This document shows positions 38,201 through 45,417 of a stretch of 64,000 bases of DNA, piece by piece (the stretch's first letter is position 1; each line of letters opens with the position of its first letter). Origin of the DNA: Gastrodia elata (taxonomy: Eukaryota; Streptophyta; Magnoliopsida; Asparagales; Orchidaceae). The stretch is taken from positions 59,888,568 through 59,952,567 of the forward strand of contig CM028669.1 of assembly GCA_016760335.1 (NCBI GenBank), written 5' to 3'. Below the pieces are notes generated by a model. The model saw nothing but the letters and a program-made list of their open reading frames with translations. It had not been told where the DNA came from and did not search any database. The translations under genes were made by a program, and so were the position numbers.

Positions 38201-41200
38201 GCTGGAAGAGAGGAGTTCACACCGTGCTTCCCTCGAGGCCTCATTGCGTGAAGTTCTGTTCCATATCATAAAATTTGTTAATGATAAGAAGGACCACATC
38301 CCTCCAATACCAAATAACGAAGTTATATCCTTCCCATATGAGATTACAGTTCCAAGGTTTGTACCTACTTCCCTGAAATATTTGTTCGTGTTCAAGAAAA
38401 ATTCAGAAAAAGGAAACATTTCCACAGCATTTCAAAAGTATGGAAAATATGTGTACTTAACTTTCAACTGCCTGTACTATGCTCTCATCTTTCTGACTAA
38501 TTCTCTTTTATGCGCCTTAATTTTGATCTTAGAGTTTATTTCTATTTGATACTTTAAATCGTGGGGGTTCTTTCATATATACCACTAAAATTTTTTCATA
38601 TTACTGTTAACCATGTTTTTTTCCAAACATGTTGAATGACAATAGATGATTATAGTGTTTGTGGTCATCGATGAAGAGCTCAAATCGGGCTTTGCGGTCA
38701 TCGATGAAGAGGCTCACATTGGGCTTCTTTTGTCTTCCGTCTCTCACATGCAGTTGTCCGTTGCCCATACATGATCCCACAATATCCCTCACCTGGAGTT
38801 GTCGTCAACAGTTGCTAATGCCGTAATTAATTATGCACTCAGTCAAGCACACATGCAACTGCCTTTCCTCCTGAAGACACGGTATATTAAATATGCAGCC
38901 CTCTGGCAACATCAAAACCCCATGTCAACTCCAGTATGTGCAATTCACTAATTCGACATGAATGTAAGCCGCACATCCCGTGCTAACTTCAATCCACATG
39001 CAAACCACCAGTTCAAAGCACGCGCGGCTCAACCTGCTTCTTTCTGACTGACATCATTCTGTTAATCCATGACTTGGGGAATCAGTGTTGATGAGGACCA
39101 CTTTGAGCTTTGCTTCATCCCTCAGATGCAGCTGCCCTGTTGTTGCTCACACACGATCCCATGATCTTCCAATCATGTACACATCTGAAGTTGTCATCAA
39201 TAGCTGCAGTTAATGTCACACATAGTCAAGCACACATGCATCCGCCTTTTCTCCTATGCATCTCTCACTCCTGATTAAGACATTCTAGCAATATGCACAT
39301 GGACTATGGAAAATACGTACGCATCTCAAAGAAATATGTGTGCAACCATGCAACGACTCTAGTTCATGTGCAAATCGTCGTTCCAATACTCATTTTAGTG
39401 GCTCAACCCTATGTCGACTCCAATCCACGTACAATCCGCCTATTCAAAATGCACGCATGCAGCGCAAACCCACATTGACTCGAGCCCTGTGCACAAACCA
39501 CTGCACATCCTTGTTTCTTCTTCCTGACCACAATTGCTCTTTAAATATACAGCGCTGAGATTAATTATAGTAATAATATTATTGCAGTTATTATTTGAGA
39601 AGAAAGAGAACAAAAAGAGTGAATCGGAAATTATATTTACAGGACTTAACTGTCAAAACTTACATCTTTCAAGTACAAAACACTGTTCTCAAATTCACAC
39701 ACTCTAAGCACAATTGGCTCTCAAATGCTCACAGCTCTCATAGCTCACACACTCAAAACAAAATGCATCTCTCAAGGCTCATACATTCGGAGTACTGGAT
39801 CTCTCATTGCGCTCTCATCTGAAATTTGCTTTGATTTTTGAGGTCATAAAGTACCTATCATTCTCCTACCAGTGGCAATTTGCATGCAAACAAAAAGGAA
39901 TCAGAATGCTTTAATAAAATGCATTGTAAACATATATGCATGAAGATTGTAAAATAAAATAAAATAACTTAATAGATCAAGTGAAAGCTAAGAACCTAGA
40001 TTGCTCTGATCTCAAGTATGTGATTATAGTTGAGTTATTCTAAATTTGATATTCTGATTTATAGTTGATTTAAATGATCCTAATCAAATCGTATTAAATG
40101 TGTTGTTCGATTATTACAGTAATTTAAATGACACTAAGTGTATCATTGTCATGATTCATAGTTGACATAATTGATCTTAGTAGAATCATTCTAAGTTAAT
40201 TATTTTGATTCCTAGTAGATCACAGTGATCCTAGTTGAATTGTTAAGTTAAATTATTTCAGATGCATTGATTCCTTAACGATTTGAACAATTTTAATTTT
40301 AATTTTAAGTTTAAAGATATGATTTCTATTTGATCTTAAGTTGAATCATGTTGAGCTAAATAAATTGATTCCTATAAGATCCAAATGATCATAATTCAAT
40401 CATTTAATAGATCAAACTCTCTGATGATTCAATTGATCATAGGATAACTAAACCCTACTAAGTTATGAAGTGTAGATTTTGAAGATCTAAGATTTCTAAA
40501 CTTACACATTTGTACCATGGACTATCTTAATTAAAGGACTAAGGTTGTAAAGACTTTCTAGCCTGAACATTCTAACAGATGTAAGCTTGGTTACATATTT
40601 AAATTTCTTACTTTCTAAAGGCTTTAAGTTTTATCTTAAATTTGAGCTTGTGCATTCTAATGAACGAGAGCTACTATAAATCAAGCATCAAGCCTATTAA
40701 CGAATGCATGCTCAAACCAACCTAAACACGGGCAAATACCATTGCTTTTGAGTTCTATAATTCTAACCAAAACTACCAAACAGTCAACTTAAAATTATAT
40801 TGTTTGAGATGTCTATTATTTCGTGGAGATTCTAATTAACTATATAGCTATGGTTGCTTTTGAATCTCTAGTGGTCATGTCTAGAATCTCTAAACCCAAG
40901 TGGCTGTTCTCTCTATATTGCTAAACAATTTTGTGAGATGGTATGATTAGCCCTTTGCCAATATTTGAAATGATGCTGAAATCAAGAACCGAGCCTTTAA
41001 TACATTCTACCTAATTTTTTTATGATATTTGAAATGAGTTAAGCATGATTGTTGACCATAAACTTTGAATTTTGCGAACAAAACCTCATTTGATGATGAG
41101 AAATTGGATTGCAAATTGGCTCAAGATGACAAAACTAGTATCTTGGACAAGCTACTTCTGTCTATACCCCTAATCAAACCGTCTTATGTTATTCAATTAC

Positions 41201-41561
41201 ACTCATTAATAAAGAGTTCTCTTCATATAGGAGGGGTAATTATAATCATTCTCCTATGTATGCATGTATATATGTGTGCATGTTATTCATCACACCTCAT
41301 TCTCTGGTAAAATCTATGCAATTCATCTACCCTGAATGATCTTTCTGTATCTTAATGTACCTGCTAGTATAGCTTTGTTCTCATGTAAAAAAAAAATTGT
41401 TTTGTTGTTCCTGTATCATTATCCACATTTTTTGTTTTAAGAAACTTCTTATAACATCATTTTAACTATGTTGATCTTGCAGTTCATCGGATTCATCGTT
41501 TGGATGGCACACTGATGTTTTAAAGAGGATGCTTCAGACTGGACATCCGACTATGTCATAA
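11189..41561 (+). CDS. ATG101: Autophagy-related protein 101 (seven exons, 217 aa)
   Basis: Join of 11189-11221, 11377-11413, 13714-13799, 28058-28153, 28330-28489, 38194-38356 and 41483-41561. All introns are GT-AG and the joined frame is intact. The product is the HORMA-domain ATG101 protein, which pairs with ATG13 in the ATG1 kinase complex that starts autophagosome formation in the cytosol. Recognition rests on the N-terminus MNCEVCQLKEL, then LEIREVLRC, LHTIVFHRALGLVRPKD, FEITYV.CG, IEKHPN, LSFYEVK, IERLYWEQWYINL, LFHIIKFVNDKKDHIPPIP and the C-terminal LKRMLQTGHPTMS. Trp99-Phe100 lie where the WF-finger loop is expected. The length matches the plant family (about 215 residues). Introns 3 (14,258 bp) and 5 (9,704 bp) are filled with transposons. 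The ATG at 11189 is the family start and has no competing upstream in-frame alternative in the exon. Confidence 0.96.
11377..11413 (+). CDS. ATG101: ATG101 exon 2 (37-nt microexon)
   Basis: Preceded by ATATAG and followed by GTAAGA. It encodes VLEPLEIREVLR and the first base of a Cys codon completed in exon 3. Confidence 0.93.
11414..13713 (+). other. ATG101 intron 2 (2.3 kb)
   Basis: AT-rich, with no domain-bearing element recognised. The open frames at 12049-12402 on both strands lack codon or homology support. Confidence 0.75.
13714..13799 (+). CDS. ATG101: ATG101 exon 3
   Basis: Acceptor TTTGCAG and donor GTAAGT. It encodes VLHTIVFHRALGLVRPKD through FEITY of the HORMA domain. Confidence 0.95.
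14838..15617 (+). repeat. Tandem duplication of about 387 bp spanning an RTE start
   Basis: 14838-15224 and 15225-15617 are diverged copies of one block. Each runs from CTCTAAAAATAAATT-like sequence through TCTCTTTTAAACATATTAG to the RTE-coding ATGCTAGATGAGTGGAGAAA. Copy 1 stops abruptly at GAGATTAATTGAAT, where copy 2 begins. Because both contain the same first 140 bases of RTE sequence, the duplication came after the LINE insertion. Confidence 0.82.
15471..16590 (+). pseudogene. RTE-type LINE reverse transcriptase, 5' truncated and decayed
   Basis: The reading resembles the widespread plant RTE (BovB-like) LINE polyprotein. It starts MLDEWRKS, continues CANYRGIKLMCHTLKFCERL and SQNQFSFMPG (open to 15674), then after stops VFIDLEKAYD-like INLENAYNRV. 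Next come GLHQGSTLS and the catalytic CMLFVDDIL (VDD codons 15966-15974), with the residues normally between them deleted. The C-terminal part includes WMKWRSS, RNEFVYNKVGVAP and CRFSWFGHIKHRSCN. The frame is broken repeatedly. The element is interrupted at 16595 by a solo LTR and resumes at 19812. Confidence 0.9.
16591..16595. repeat. Target-site duplication TAGAG (left)
   Basis: TAGAG occurs at 16591-16595 and again at 19812-19816, flanking the solo LTR. The RTE sequence is continuous once one copy and the LTR are removed. Confidence 0.9.
16647..16696. repeat. Near-perfect 21-bp inverted repeat at LTR 3' end
   Basis: Arms 16647-16667 and 16676-16696 pair at 20 of 21 positions around an 8-base loop. 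Confidence 0.85.
17826..17853. repeat. (TA)n microsatellite
   Basis: Uninterrupted TA dinucleotide run within the solo LTR. Confidence 0.95.
19787..19810. repeat. 5'-terminal LTR hairpin
   Basis: GTAACAAC (19787-19794) and GTTGTTAC (19803-19810) are exact reverse complements at the LTR edge. Confidence 0.85.
19812..19972 (+). mobile_element. 3' tail of the split RTE LINE
   Basis: It continues the RTE copy after the solo LTR: GAAGATCTAAAAAGAAAGG, then GGGCTTCTATTTGATC and ATGTAGCTGACCCCACC, ending in the family's terminal GTTGTTGTTGT repeat. The same tail occurs at 37985-38110. Confidence 0.9.
20040..21640 (-). pseudogene. L1-type LINE 3' end with RNase H domain
   Basis: On the minus strand the reading from 21640 gives LIIWHIREERN, the linker found near the end of plant L1 ORF2. 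Then come RALKLRLLDG and an RNase H-like segment (FVKLNVDGSH, then GGLVRDSNGNIFAFSK) between about 21360 and 21230. The frame is lost soon after and the rest is 3' UTR. The reverse transcriptase portion is missing, as expected for a 5'-truncated LINE. Open frames at 20059-20491 on both strands lie in the UTR and are not genes. Confidence 0.75.
21641..22264. other. AT-rich spacer in intron 3
   Basis: No domain or element end recognised. Confidence 0.4.
22265..23290 (-). pseudogene. L1-type LINE 3' end, second copy
   Basis: The minus-strand reading from 23285 gives HIWKDSNSSAD, a stop, then LANKGIQS. This is the final helix region of a LINE RNase H domain (N..AD.LAN.G). About 150 residues of low-complexity, partly open reading follow before a T/A-rich end near 22265. 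It is 5' truncated and inactive. Its sequence differs from the L1 end at 20-21.6 kb, so it is a separate insertion. Confidence 0.68.
23930..23934. repeat. Target-site duplication ATTTC (left)
   Basis: ATTTC at 23930-23934 and 26241-26245 flanks the solo LTR exactly. Confidence 0.9.
24440..24815. repeat. Minisatellite of alternating hairpin units
   Basis: Repeats of about 50-57 bp built from AACCAACCACGAATAAAAGG, GATGTTGGTTACTTGAT and T-rich spacers. AACCAAC and GTTGGTT are reverse complements, so each unit can fold on itself. A second unit type pairs GTTACTGA with TCAGTAAC. Confidence 0.88.
26219..26239. repeat. 5'-terminal LTR hairpin
   Basis: On the minus strand GTAGCGA pairs with TCGTTAC (plus strand 26233-26239 and 26219-26225), with one G-U-type pair. 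One A-T pair of the 58098 hairpin is replaced by G-C here. Confidence 0.65.
26246..27315. other. AT-rich intron sequence
   Basis: No domain was seen. It contains a short (TGTGTT)-like stretch near 26600 and an AAAT microsatellite at about 27040-27056. Confidence 0.5.
27316..27882 (+). pseudogene. RTE-type LINE 3' fragment
   Basis: It matches the C-terminal part of the RTE copies at 15.5 and 36.7 kb: ELWRRI.KGFHFGRSKMKYTS, later RNEFIHEKIEITSIEDMFRK and YSIWFEHIIHRLLDAMIRRI. It ends in AAGGCTTGGTGTTGTTGTT. It is heavily diverged, with internal deletions. The minus-strand open frame at 27178-27495 is an antisense shadow. Confidence 0.82.
28058..28153 (+). CDS. ATG101: ATG101 exon 4
   Basis: Acceptor TTAATAG and donor GTTTAA. 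It encodes VHCGDVELEKKIEEKIDQFM and IEKHPNRKCQ. Confidence 0.95.
28330..28489 (+). CDS. ATG101: ATG101 exon 5
   Basis: Acceptor GTGCAG and donor GTATTT. It encodes LSFYEVKNKQPTWF and IERLYWEQWYINLHV, including the putative WF finger, then a Ser/His/Lys-rich linker (KTHSKSHHSKAP). Confidence 0.95.
29681..29702. repeat. (AT)n microsatellite
   Basis: TA dinucleotide run just inside the element before the primer-binding site. Confidence 0.95.
29728..29747 (+). other. Primer-binding site, Athila-type (tRNA-Asp class), degenerate
   Basis: TGGCACGATTGTCGAGGAAC resembles the Athila-lineage site TGGCGCCGTTGCCGGGGA. Several changes are of the CpG-decay type. Confidence 0.75.
29950..31230 (+). pseudogene. 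Athila-like gag, copy A
   Basis: Degenerate capsid gene. Recognisable parts are RALRDYALPTVGGIPNAIV-like coding near 30110-30165 and an open stretch at 30339-30527 with MRLFPFSNRDRAKSWL and WDELAQRFIAKYFPPSKIAR. Then CSHHGFPLWLQVQTFYKELN follows near 30560, and NPYSNTYNNEWKNHPNISWN (30990-31050), the Asn-rich tail of this gag family. Stops and frameshifts interrupt it several times. Confidence 0.85.
31231..31985 (+). pseudogene. Athila-like aspartic protease, copy A
   Basis: Continues the gag frame region. The segment at 31508-31750 contains YPLCDLGALVNIMLYHIYQQ (active-site Asp in DLGA), GMTVKIGSF and DFIIHELDQW. A frame change near 31745 leads to FGRPFLATTRAIIDVERGIM at 31770-31835. The normal hydrophobic-Gly-Arg-Pro-Phe end of this protease family is thus split by a frameshift. 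It is inactive. Confidence 0.85.
32395..32590. repeat. GC-rich palindrome-bearing spacer, copy A
   Basis: Contains CAGCGCGCAGCAG, CTACAACGCGCC and GCGCTACAACGTGCC words related to the 41-bp LTR repeats of copy B. It occupies the same place, between protease and the second gene. Confidence 0.7.
32691..32700 (+). promoter_or_regulatory. Possible internal TATA box, copy A
   Basis: TATAAGTAGA lies about 160 bp upstream of the second gene's ATG (32859) and about 100 bp after the GC-rich spacer. This matches TATAAATA at 55910 in copy B. Confidence 0.45.
32859..34007 (+). pseudogene. Plant-transposon-domain protein in envelope position, copy A
   Basis: Starts MASRKKEIVGKALLLPQEGI. A frameshift near 32990 leads to an open stretch at 33002-33400 with GPIFISLVQEVYANAINARM, IFVRGKSVDFSDWAIMEHYRLE, AWKGDYANIL and LTSSAWHTLISSQI. 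It then continues with stops to an acidic tail (DDEGEYDDYDDE) and TGA at 34005. The pattern matches the putative plant transposon protein domain found after gag-pol in Athila-like and related elements; its function is unknown. It is homologous to 56004-57145. Confidence 0.8.
34808..34820 (+). other. Polypurine tract, copy A
   Basis: AAGTATGGGAGTA directly precedes the LTR start TGATGAACC. Copy B has AAGTGTAGGGGGTA before TGATGAATCC. Confidence 0.78.
34821..36654 (+). mobile_element. 3' LTR of Athila-like copy A (truncated)
   Basis: Starts TGATGAACC after the polypurine tract. It holds GC-rich words (GGCGCTACAGTGC, GCGCTCCAACGCGCTGC) at 34975-35105. It has the AAACTCCCACTTGGGGAGGG motif at 35800-35820 that parallels TAAATCTCCCTTGGGGAGGG in copy B, and a set of hairpin-bearing repeats at 36035-36440. 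The expected terminal CACTTGCGTGT is absent. An RTE LINE starts near 36655, so the LTR end is probably lost there. Confidence 0.72.
36035..36440. repeat. Interspersed hairpin repeats in LTR, copy A
   Basis: The core CGTGAACGATGTGACATAAA, then TTCACAGAGCTTCATG, recurs at about 36045, 36205, 36348 and partly 36427. TGTGA and TCACA pair within each unit. Copy B has related TGTGACA-centred units at 52450-52640. Confidence 0.72.
36655..38110 (+). pseudogene. RTE-type LINE, 5' truncated, copy in intron 5
   Basis: It reads through most of the RTE reverse transcriptase: GSDDVSLDV.KCLGDEGIFW, LTKLFNIILKNKNMSDE, then with stops and frame changes LHLIFIDLEMTYDKVLGEV and VAYIDIIRDVYNEAATCVQS. Next are LSNDVPVIIGLY (catalytic-loop region) and CMLFAYDNFLIE, where the FADD active site has become FAYD. 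Further on are CCFRWFGYIKRIPCNGL and the 3' terminal TTAAGGCTTGATGTTGTT with a GTT/ATT repeat. It is non-functional. It inserted into or next to the Athila-like LTR. Confidence 0.9.
38194..38356 (+). CDS. ATG101: ATG101 exon 6
   Basis: Acceptor GTCCCAG and donor GTTTGT. It encodes DELEERSSHRASLEASLREV and LFHIIKFVNDKKDHIPPIP, then FPYEITVP. Reading through into the intron gives a false longer frame to 38549. Confidence 0.95.
38663..39275. repeat. Diverged direct duplication, about 400-bp spacing
   Basis: CAGTCAAGCACACATGCAACTGCC near 38840 corresponds to TAGTCAAGCACACATGCATCCGCC near 39224, and the preceding ATGATCCCACAAT matches CGATCCCATGAT. At 38663-38730 a unit with GGTCATCGATGAAGAG and GGGCTTTG/GGGCTTCT is also repeated in tandem. 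Confidence 0.65.
40025..40450. repeat. Degenerate minisatellite of about 60-65 bp
   Basis: Variants of GATTCCTAGTTGATC, TGATCCTAGTTGAAT and TTCTAAGTTAATTATTTTG recur six or seven times with heavy divergence. Confidence 0.55.
41483..41561 (+). CDS. ATG101: ATG101 exon 7 (terminal)
   Basis: Acceptor TCTTGCAG. It encodes SSDSSFGWHTDVLKRMLQTG then HPTMS and a TAA stop at 41559-41561. Confidence 0.96.
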
Positions 41562-42518
41562 GAATCTCTTCATTTCAGGATTTATGGATTTTGCATCTCT
41601 TTTCAGGTATTGGCACAACACCATGCGTAGGTGATTGAAAAAGATGAATGTGGATAATTTGTAGATAGGACCTCACCTTATTCTGCATATGTAATATTTA
41701 TATATATAATTTTTTCTTGCCAAAATTTAAGGTTGATTAAGTTCTAATTTAGTAAATATGAATGAATATGTTAAATATATAATATATAAATATTTGGGTT
41801 GTTTGCATGTATATCTTCCCCAAGATAAGGGAAATATGAACTTGGGCATTTATTTGCTCTGACTAGTAGCAGAATTCAATGGTCCATAAATACAACATAC
41901 AAGATTCTCATCTTTGCTATGCAGGTCATGGTTATTATTTATTTATATATGTATTTGATAAAACTGTTGCATTTTATAAATTTAACAAAAAATGAGTACA
42001 CAGAAATGGAATTTATGATCTTAGAAAAATAAACCATAAAGTAAAAGAAAACAAAGAAAGAAAAAAACAAGAAAGCGGTCACTAGGCTTCACAGGATCCA
42101 AGAACCCAACAACTGAAAATTGCTACTCCATATATGCTCAGCTAGCAATAAGATGATTTTTGATTGGCTTTGGAATTTTTACTTTTCTTCTGTTTCATTT
42201 TCTTTTTTTCTTAAAATCTAACATGGAATGTGTAAAAGCTTCGAATCAAATAGATTATCCTTTAATTCTTTGTTTGATTCCATCTTAGAGTTCTTTCAAT
42301 GTTGCTATCAATAACAGATGGATAAAACTCCAATGCATGAGGATTCAGATTCGAACCAGCCTCAAGAGGAGTCCTCGGATGAAGGGTCGAACGCCCGCTT
42401 ACATAAAACAATAAGGATTTTAGCAAGATATATTTGGAGCTCTTCTGAAAGGATGTTCATTTTTTTCATTAGAAATTCTCTTAGATCTCATCAATATATC
42501 GAATGTTTCCAAAAGTAC

Positions 42519-42519
42519 G

Positions 42520-42550
<31 letters not shown>
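42519..42550. repeat. (AT)n microsatellite
   Basis: TA dinucleotide run. Confidence 0.95.
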
Positions 42551-42552
<2 letters not shown>

Positions 42553-43179
42553 TAAAAAGGATGATAGTACAAAGACAACAAACAAAAAAAAGTAAAAGGC
42601 TAACAATAAGATCAACTAGATAAGGCTTGATACCTCATCCTCTACAACCATCCTTACTGTTGAGAGTTATCGCCTTACATTATCCACTTGGGTAAGTGCA
42701 TAAATCTATAATATCTTGTGGTTTGCATACTTCTCTACAAGTGATGTAATTGCTGTTCCTTTTTATGACCTTGGCCGTAACCCAGGTAGTATATTTGCAG
42801 GTGGACTAATAATCTTCTTGAATCCCTTAAAGTTGAGGGGGAACAGCTCTTCGTGAAGCTGACTGGATTCCAATATACGAGGATCTTCAGTTTCCAACAT
42901 AGAGAGTAAAGGGATTGACATGAGAGCCGACTATGTCTCCAAAATAGTAGAAAGACTAAACGTCCCTTGTCCCCCCTCTAATACTTGAATTTCTCCAAAA
43001 TAGTTGATTGTGGTGATTAATTGGCATCCAGGTTTTTGATGAGGCTGATTAACGTGAGATTGTGATCCATCATGAGCTGACTTATCGACAAATAGGGAAG
43101 TTGGGACTATATGAGAAGGCTTGAGCTTTGGATAAATTTTTTGGCAAGTGTCCATTGCATCACTTACTATGACAGTGGA

Positions 43180-43181
43180 AG

Positions 43182-43221
<40 letters not shown>
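43180..43221. repeat. (TA)n microsatellite
   Basis: About 20 TA units next to a tandem duplication. Confidence 0.95.
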
Positions 43222-43222
<1 letters not shown>

Positions 43223-43224
<2 letters not shown>

Positions 43225-43322
43225 AACCCTTTCACGCTAAAGCGATGTCCCTCTCACACGAAGAGGAAATATATATGAACCCTTTCATGCTAAAGCGATG
43301 TCCCTCTCACGCGAAGTGGAAG
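43223..43322. repeat. Two-copy tandem repeat (about 50 bp)
   Basis: TGAACCCTTTCACGCTAAAG then CGATGTCCCTCTCACACGAAG, repeated with three or four substitutions as TGAACCCTTTCATGCTAAAG and CGATGTCCCTCTCACGCGAAG. Confidence 0.92.
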
Positions 43323-43429
43323 AACAATGCGATCGGTGTGGTGAAATCCTAGTTGCTACGTAATGTCTTGTCTAAATTAATGGAGACTCAAACGAGTGGG
43401 GCGATGATGCTAGTGGCCAACGACTATTT

Positions 43430-44040
43430 CGGCGGGTCGGTGGGCCTTGGTCGGGGGCCACACATGTAGTTCACATCCAAGACGGGTGTCACACGGACGT
43501 CGAATGCTTCCTTCCCAAGATCATGATGGAGGCGGTTTTGTCATGGGGGATTCTGTTGTCACACCGGAGGACATTGGAGGAGGTCGGGCTTCCAGATCTT
43601 CATATAAGGTACTCGCTGATTGCTTCGGTGTCCCTTTCCTTTCGCTTTTGTGATGCTTTAAATTCTCAGGGAGATTTAATCGGTATTAAACCTATCAAAT
43701 ATCTTTGAGGTAAACCACCTCTTATCCTTTCTAATGACGAAATTCAAATGCTGGCCAAAACTTTTAAGTTTCACTATTTGGAAAAATTTTCAATGGGAAA
43801 CCGCCGATGGTAGCCATTCATAAATTTCTATATTGTTTGGGTTCTCTGGTTCATATAGCGTGGGTCTAGTTGAATTTCGTCACATCATTATCAAGCTTTA
43901 AAATGAAGCTGATTACACCAGAATTTTCGCAAGAGGCTCGTATTTCACGAGAACTTTCACATGAAAGTTCTGAAATGGATGTCTTTTGATCCAAGGATTG
44001 AACCTCCCATTGTCCCTCTTGCAAATAGCTTTGAGTAGTT
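43430..44040 (+). pseudogene. L1-type LINE ORF1 remnant (DUF4283-like domain)
   Basis: Open pieces give SSYKVLADCFGVPFLSLL and, across frame changes, GDLIGIKPIKYL, GKPPLILSNDEIQMLAK, FHYLEKFSMGN, AIHKFLYCLGSLVH, and near 43930-44030 HMKVLKWMSFDPRIEPPIVP. This order matches the N-terminal DUF4283-type domain of plant L1 ORF1 proteins, which bind nucleic acid. The 'FDPRIEPPIVP' stretch is its usual end. The frame is broken at least four times. A GC-richer continuation to about 44500 may be the remaining ORF1 but has no firm match. Confidence 0.75.
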
Positions 44041-44759
44041 CAAATCACTAAAAATTTTAATCAAAATGTGATGCACCTTAATGAGACTGGCACTTAGCCA
44101 ATAAATCCAGTTCATTTTCTGTAAGAAAAAGGGCTGGATTACTCCTTAATGATATGACTGGCTTCATACCAGCCATTTCTTGTGGCGGGGAAGCATTGGT
44201 GAGAGCTTGAGGAAAAGATGTTGGAGACAATGGTGAAGGAACTCGCTTGGTGTGCAAGTTAGGGAGGAACCGGGCTCCATCCCTAACAAACCAGCAGCAG
44301 CGGGGAACTTCAATGAAATACCTGACCACTAGCCCACCCAAACGTTAGGCATAAGCAGACCAAACTGGGTCACCGCCGCAACGAAGCCGACGAAAGCCCG
44401 TCTGCCTATTGAAGGCCACCAACAAGAGCTGGCACCTATGCCAACGAGCAGAGGCAACTAGAAGAAGCACGCCGGCATGCGGCGGCCCAGCTGCCAAGCG
44501 AGAAGTTTGCGTAATATGTATATATATAGAAAGGCAGTTCCAAAATTATAGCGAATCGAAAATGTTAGAAACCAATAAAACCAAAGTTTAAAAGCAGTTA
44601 GCTCCAATCTATCGAAAGCTTTGAAGGAGTCTTTCATTAAAATCAGTATCGACTTGCGTGTAAGACCCAAATTCTCCAAAATTCCAGCGAACATCCAAAT
44701 TTCAAATTCTGATGGGTGATTTCCAGCTCGATCTTCTTTAGGTAAATATATTAATTGGA

Positions 44760-45417
44760 AATTTTTTTAGCTCCAGACCTTGCAACATGTTCCTTGAAGC
44801 TTGGTTCTTGAATTCTCCTATAACATCCTTCAGCACCTCTTCCTCGTGTAAAGCTTTTTGATCCGATTGTTGCCAAAATGTCCAATTCCAAACTCAAACT
44901 CTTAGGACAACCGTTAATGTTCGGGTTTAATGGGGCAGCTAATGGTGGCTTAAAAATGTGGTATTTACAAAAATTTTGATCGTATATTTTGCTATTAATC
45001 AAGGCAAATTAAGCAGTTAGTGTTAATTAATGGTCCATTATAAAGCTCATGTCATAACGATCTGATTGATACTTTAAATGCCAAATATGATGGGGTAATG
45101 TGAAATTCCCAGTTTATTAGGTTTAGGGTTGGTTTATCAGTCGAGAGATATAATGAATAGTGTCGATCTGGCCAACAAGCCAAATCGGATTCAGCTTGTG
45201 TAATTTTTATCAGATCTGGTTTTAATCAGAACTGTTCAATCGCAAATTTATTTAAATCCTATCGTTCATAATTATTCTATAGTTTCAAATCAATTATGTT
45301 TGTTGCATGCCATCTGTTAATCCAACAATCTGAGTAAAGTTCACTATGTGATCATCTTGTATCTAATCCAACAACTCAGATTATTCCCATAATTTTAATA
45401 AACCCTCGGGCTTCCAA
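44760..45417. other. Spacer between LINE pieces
   Basis: No endonuclease or reverse transcriptase reading was seen here, so the middle of the LINE is deleted or the two pieces belong to different copies. Confidence 0.4.

Larger units (their letters stand above)
38357..41482 (+). other. ATG101 intron 6 (3.1 kb)
   Basis: No coding domain was seen. It holds a diverged direct duplication (38663-39275) and a degenerate minisatellite (40025-40450). Short open frames at 39293-39822 and 41065-41310 are unsupported. Confidence 0.75.
41562..43224 (+). other. ATG101 3' UTR and downstream spacer
   Basis: The 3' UTR starts at 41562; its end is not fixed, though AT-rich motifs such as TAATATTTATATATATAA near 41690 could serve polyadenylation. 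The frame at 42318-42623 begins MDKTPMHEDSDSNQPQEESSDE after a CAG, is acidic at the start and matches nothing recognised. TA microsatellites lie at about 42519-42550 and 43180-43221. Confidence 0.45.

Noticed and set aside
38244..38549. 101-aa frame as a separate gene
   Set aside because: It is ATG101 exon 6 read through its donor site into intron 6.
42931..43200. Zinc-knuckle remnant on the minus strand (HCHSK...C.GH, DTCQKIYPKLKP)
   Set aside because: It resembles a retroelement CCHC box but needs a frame change and a stop inside the motif. Too weak to list.
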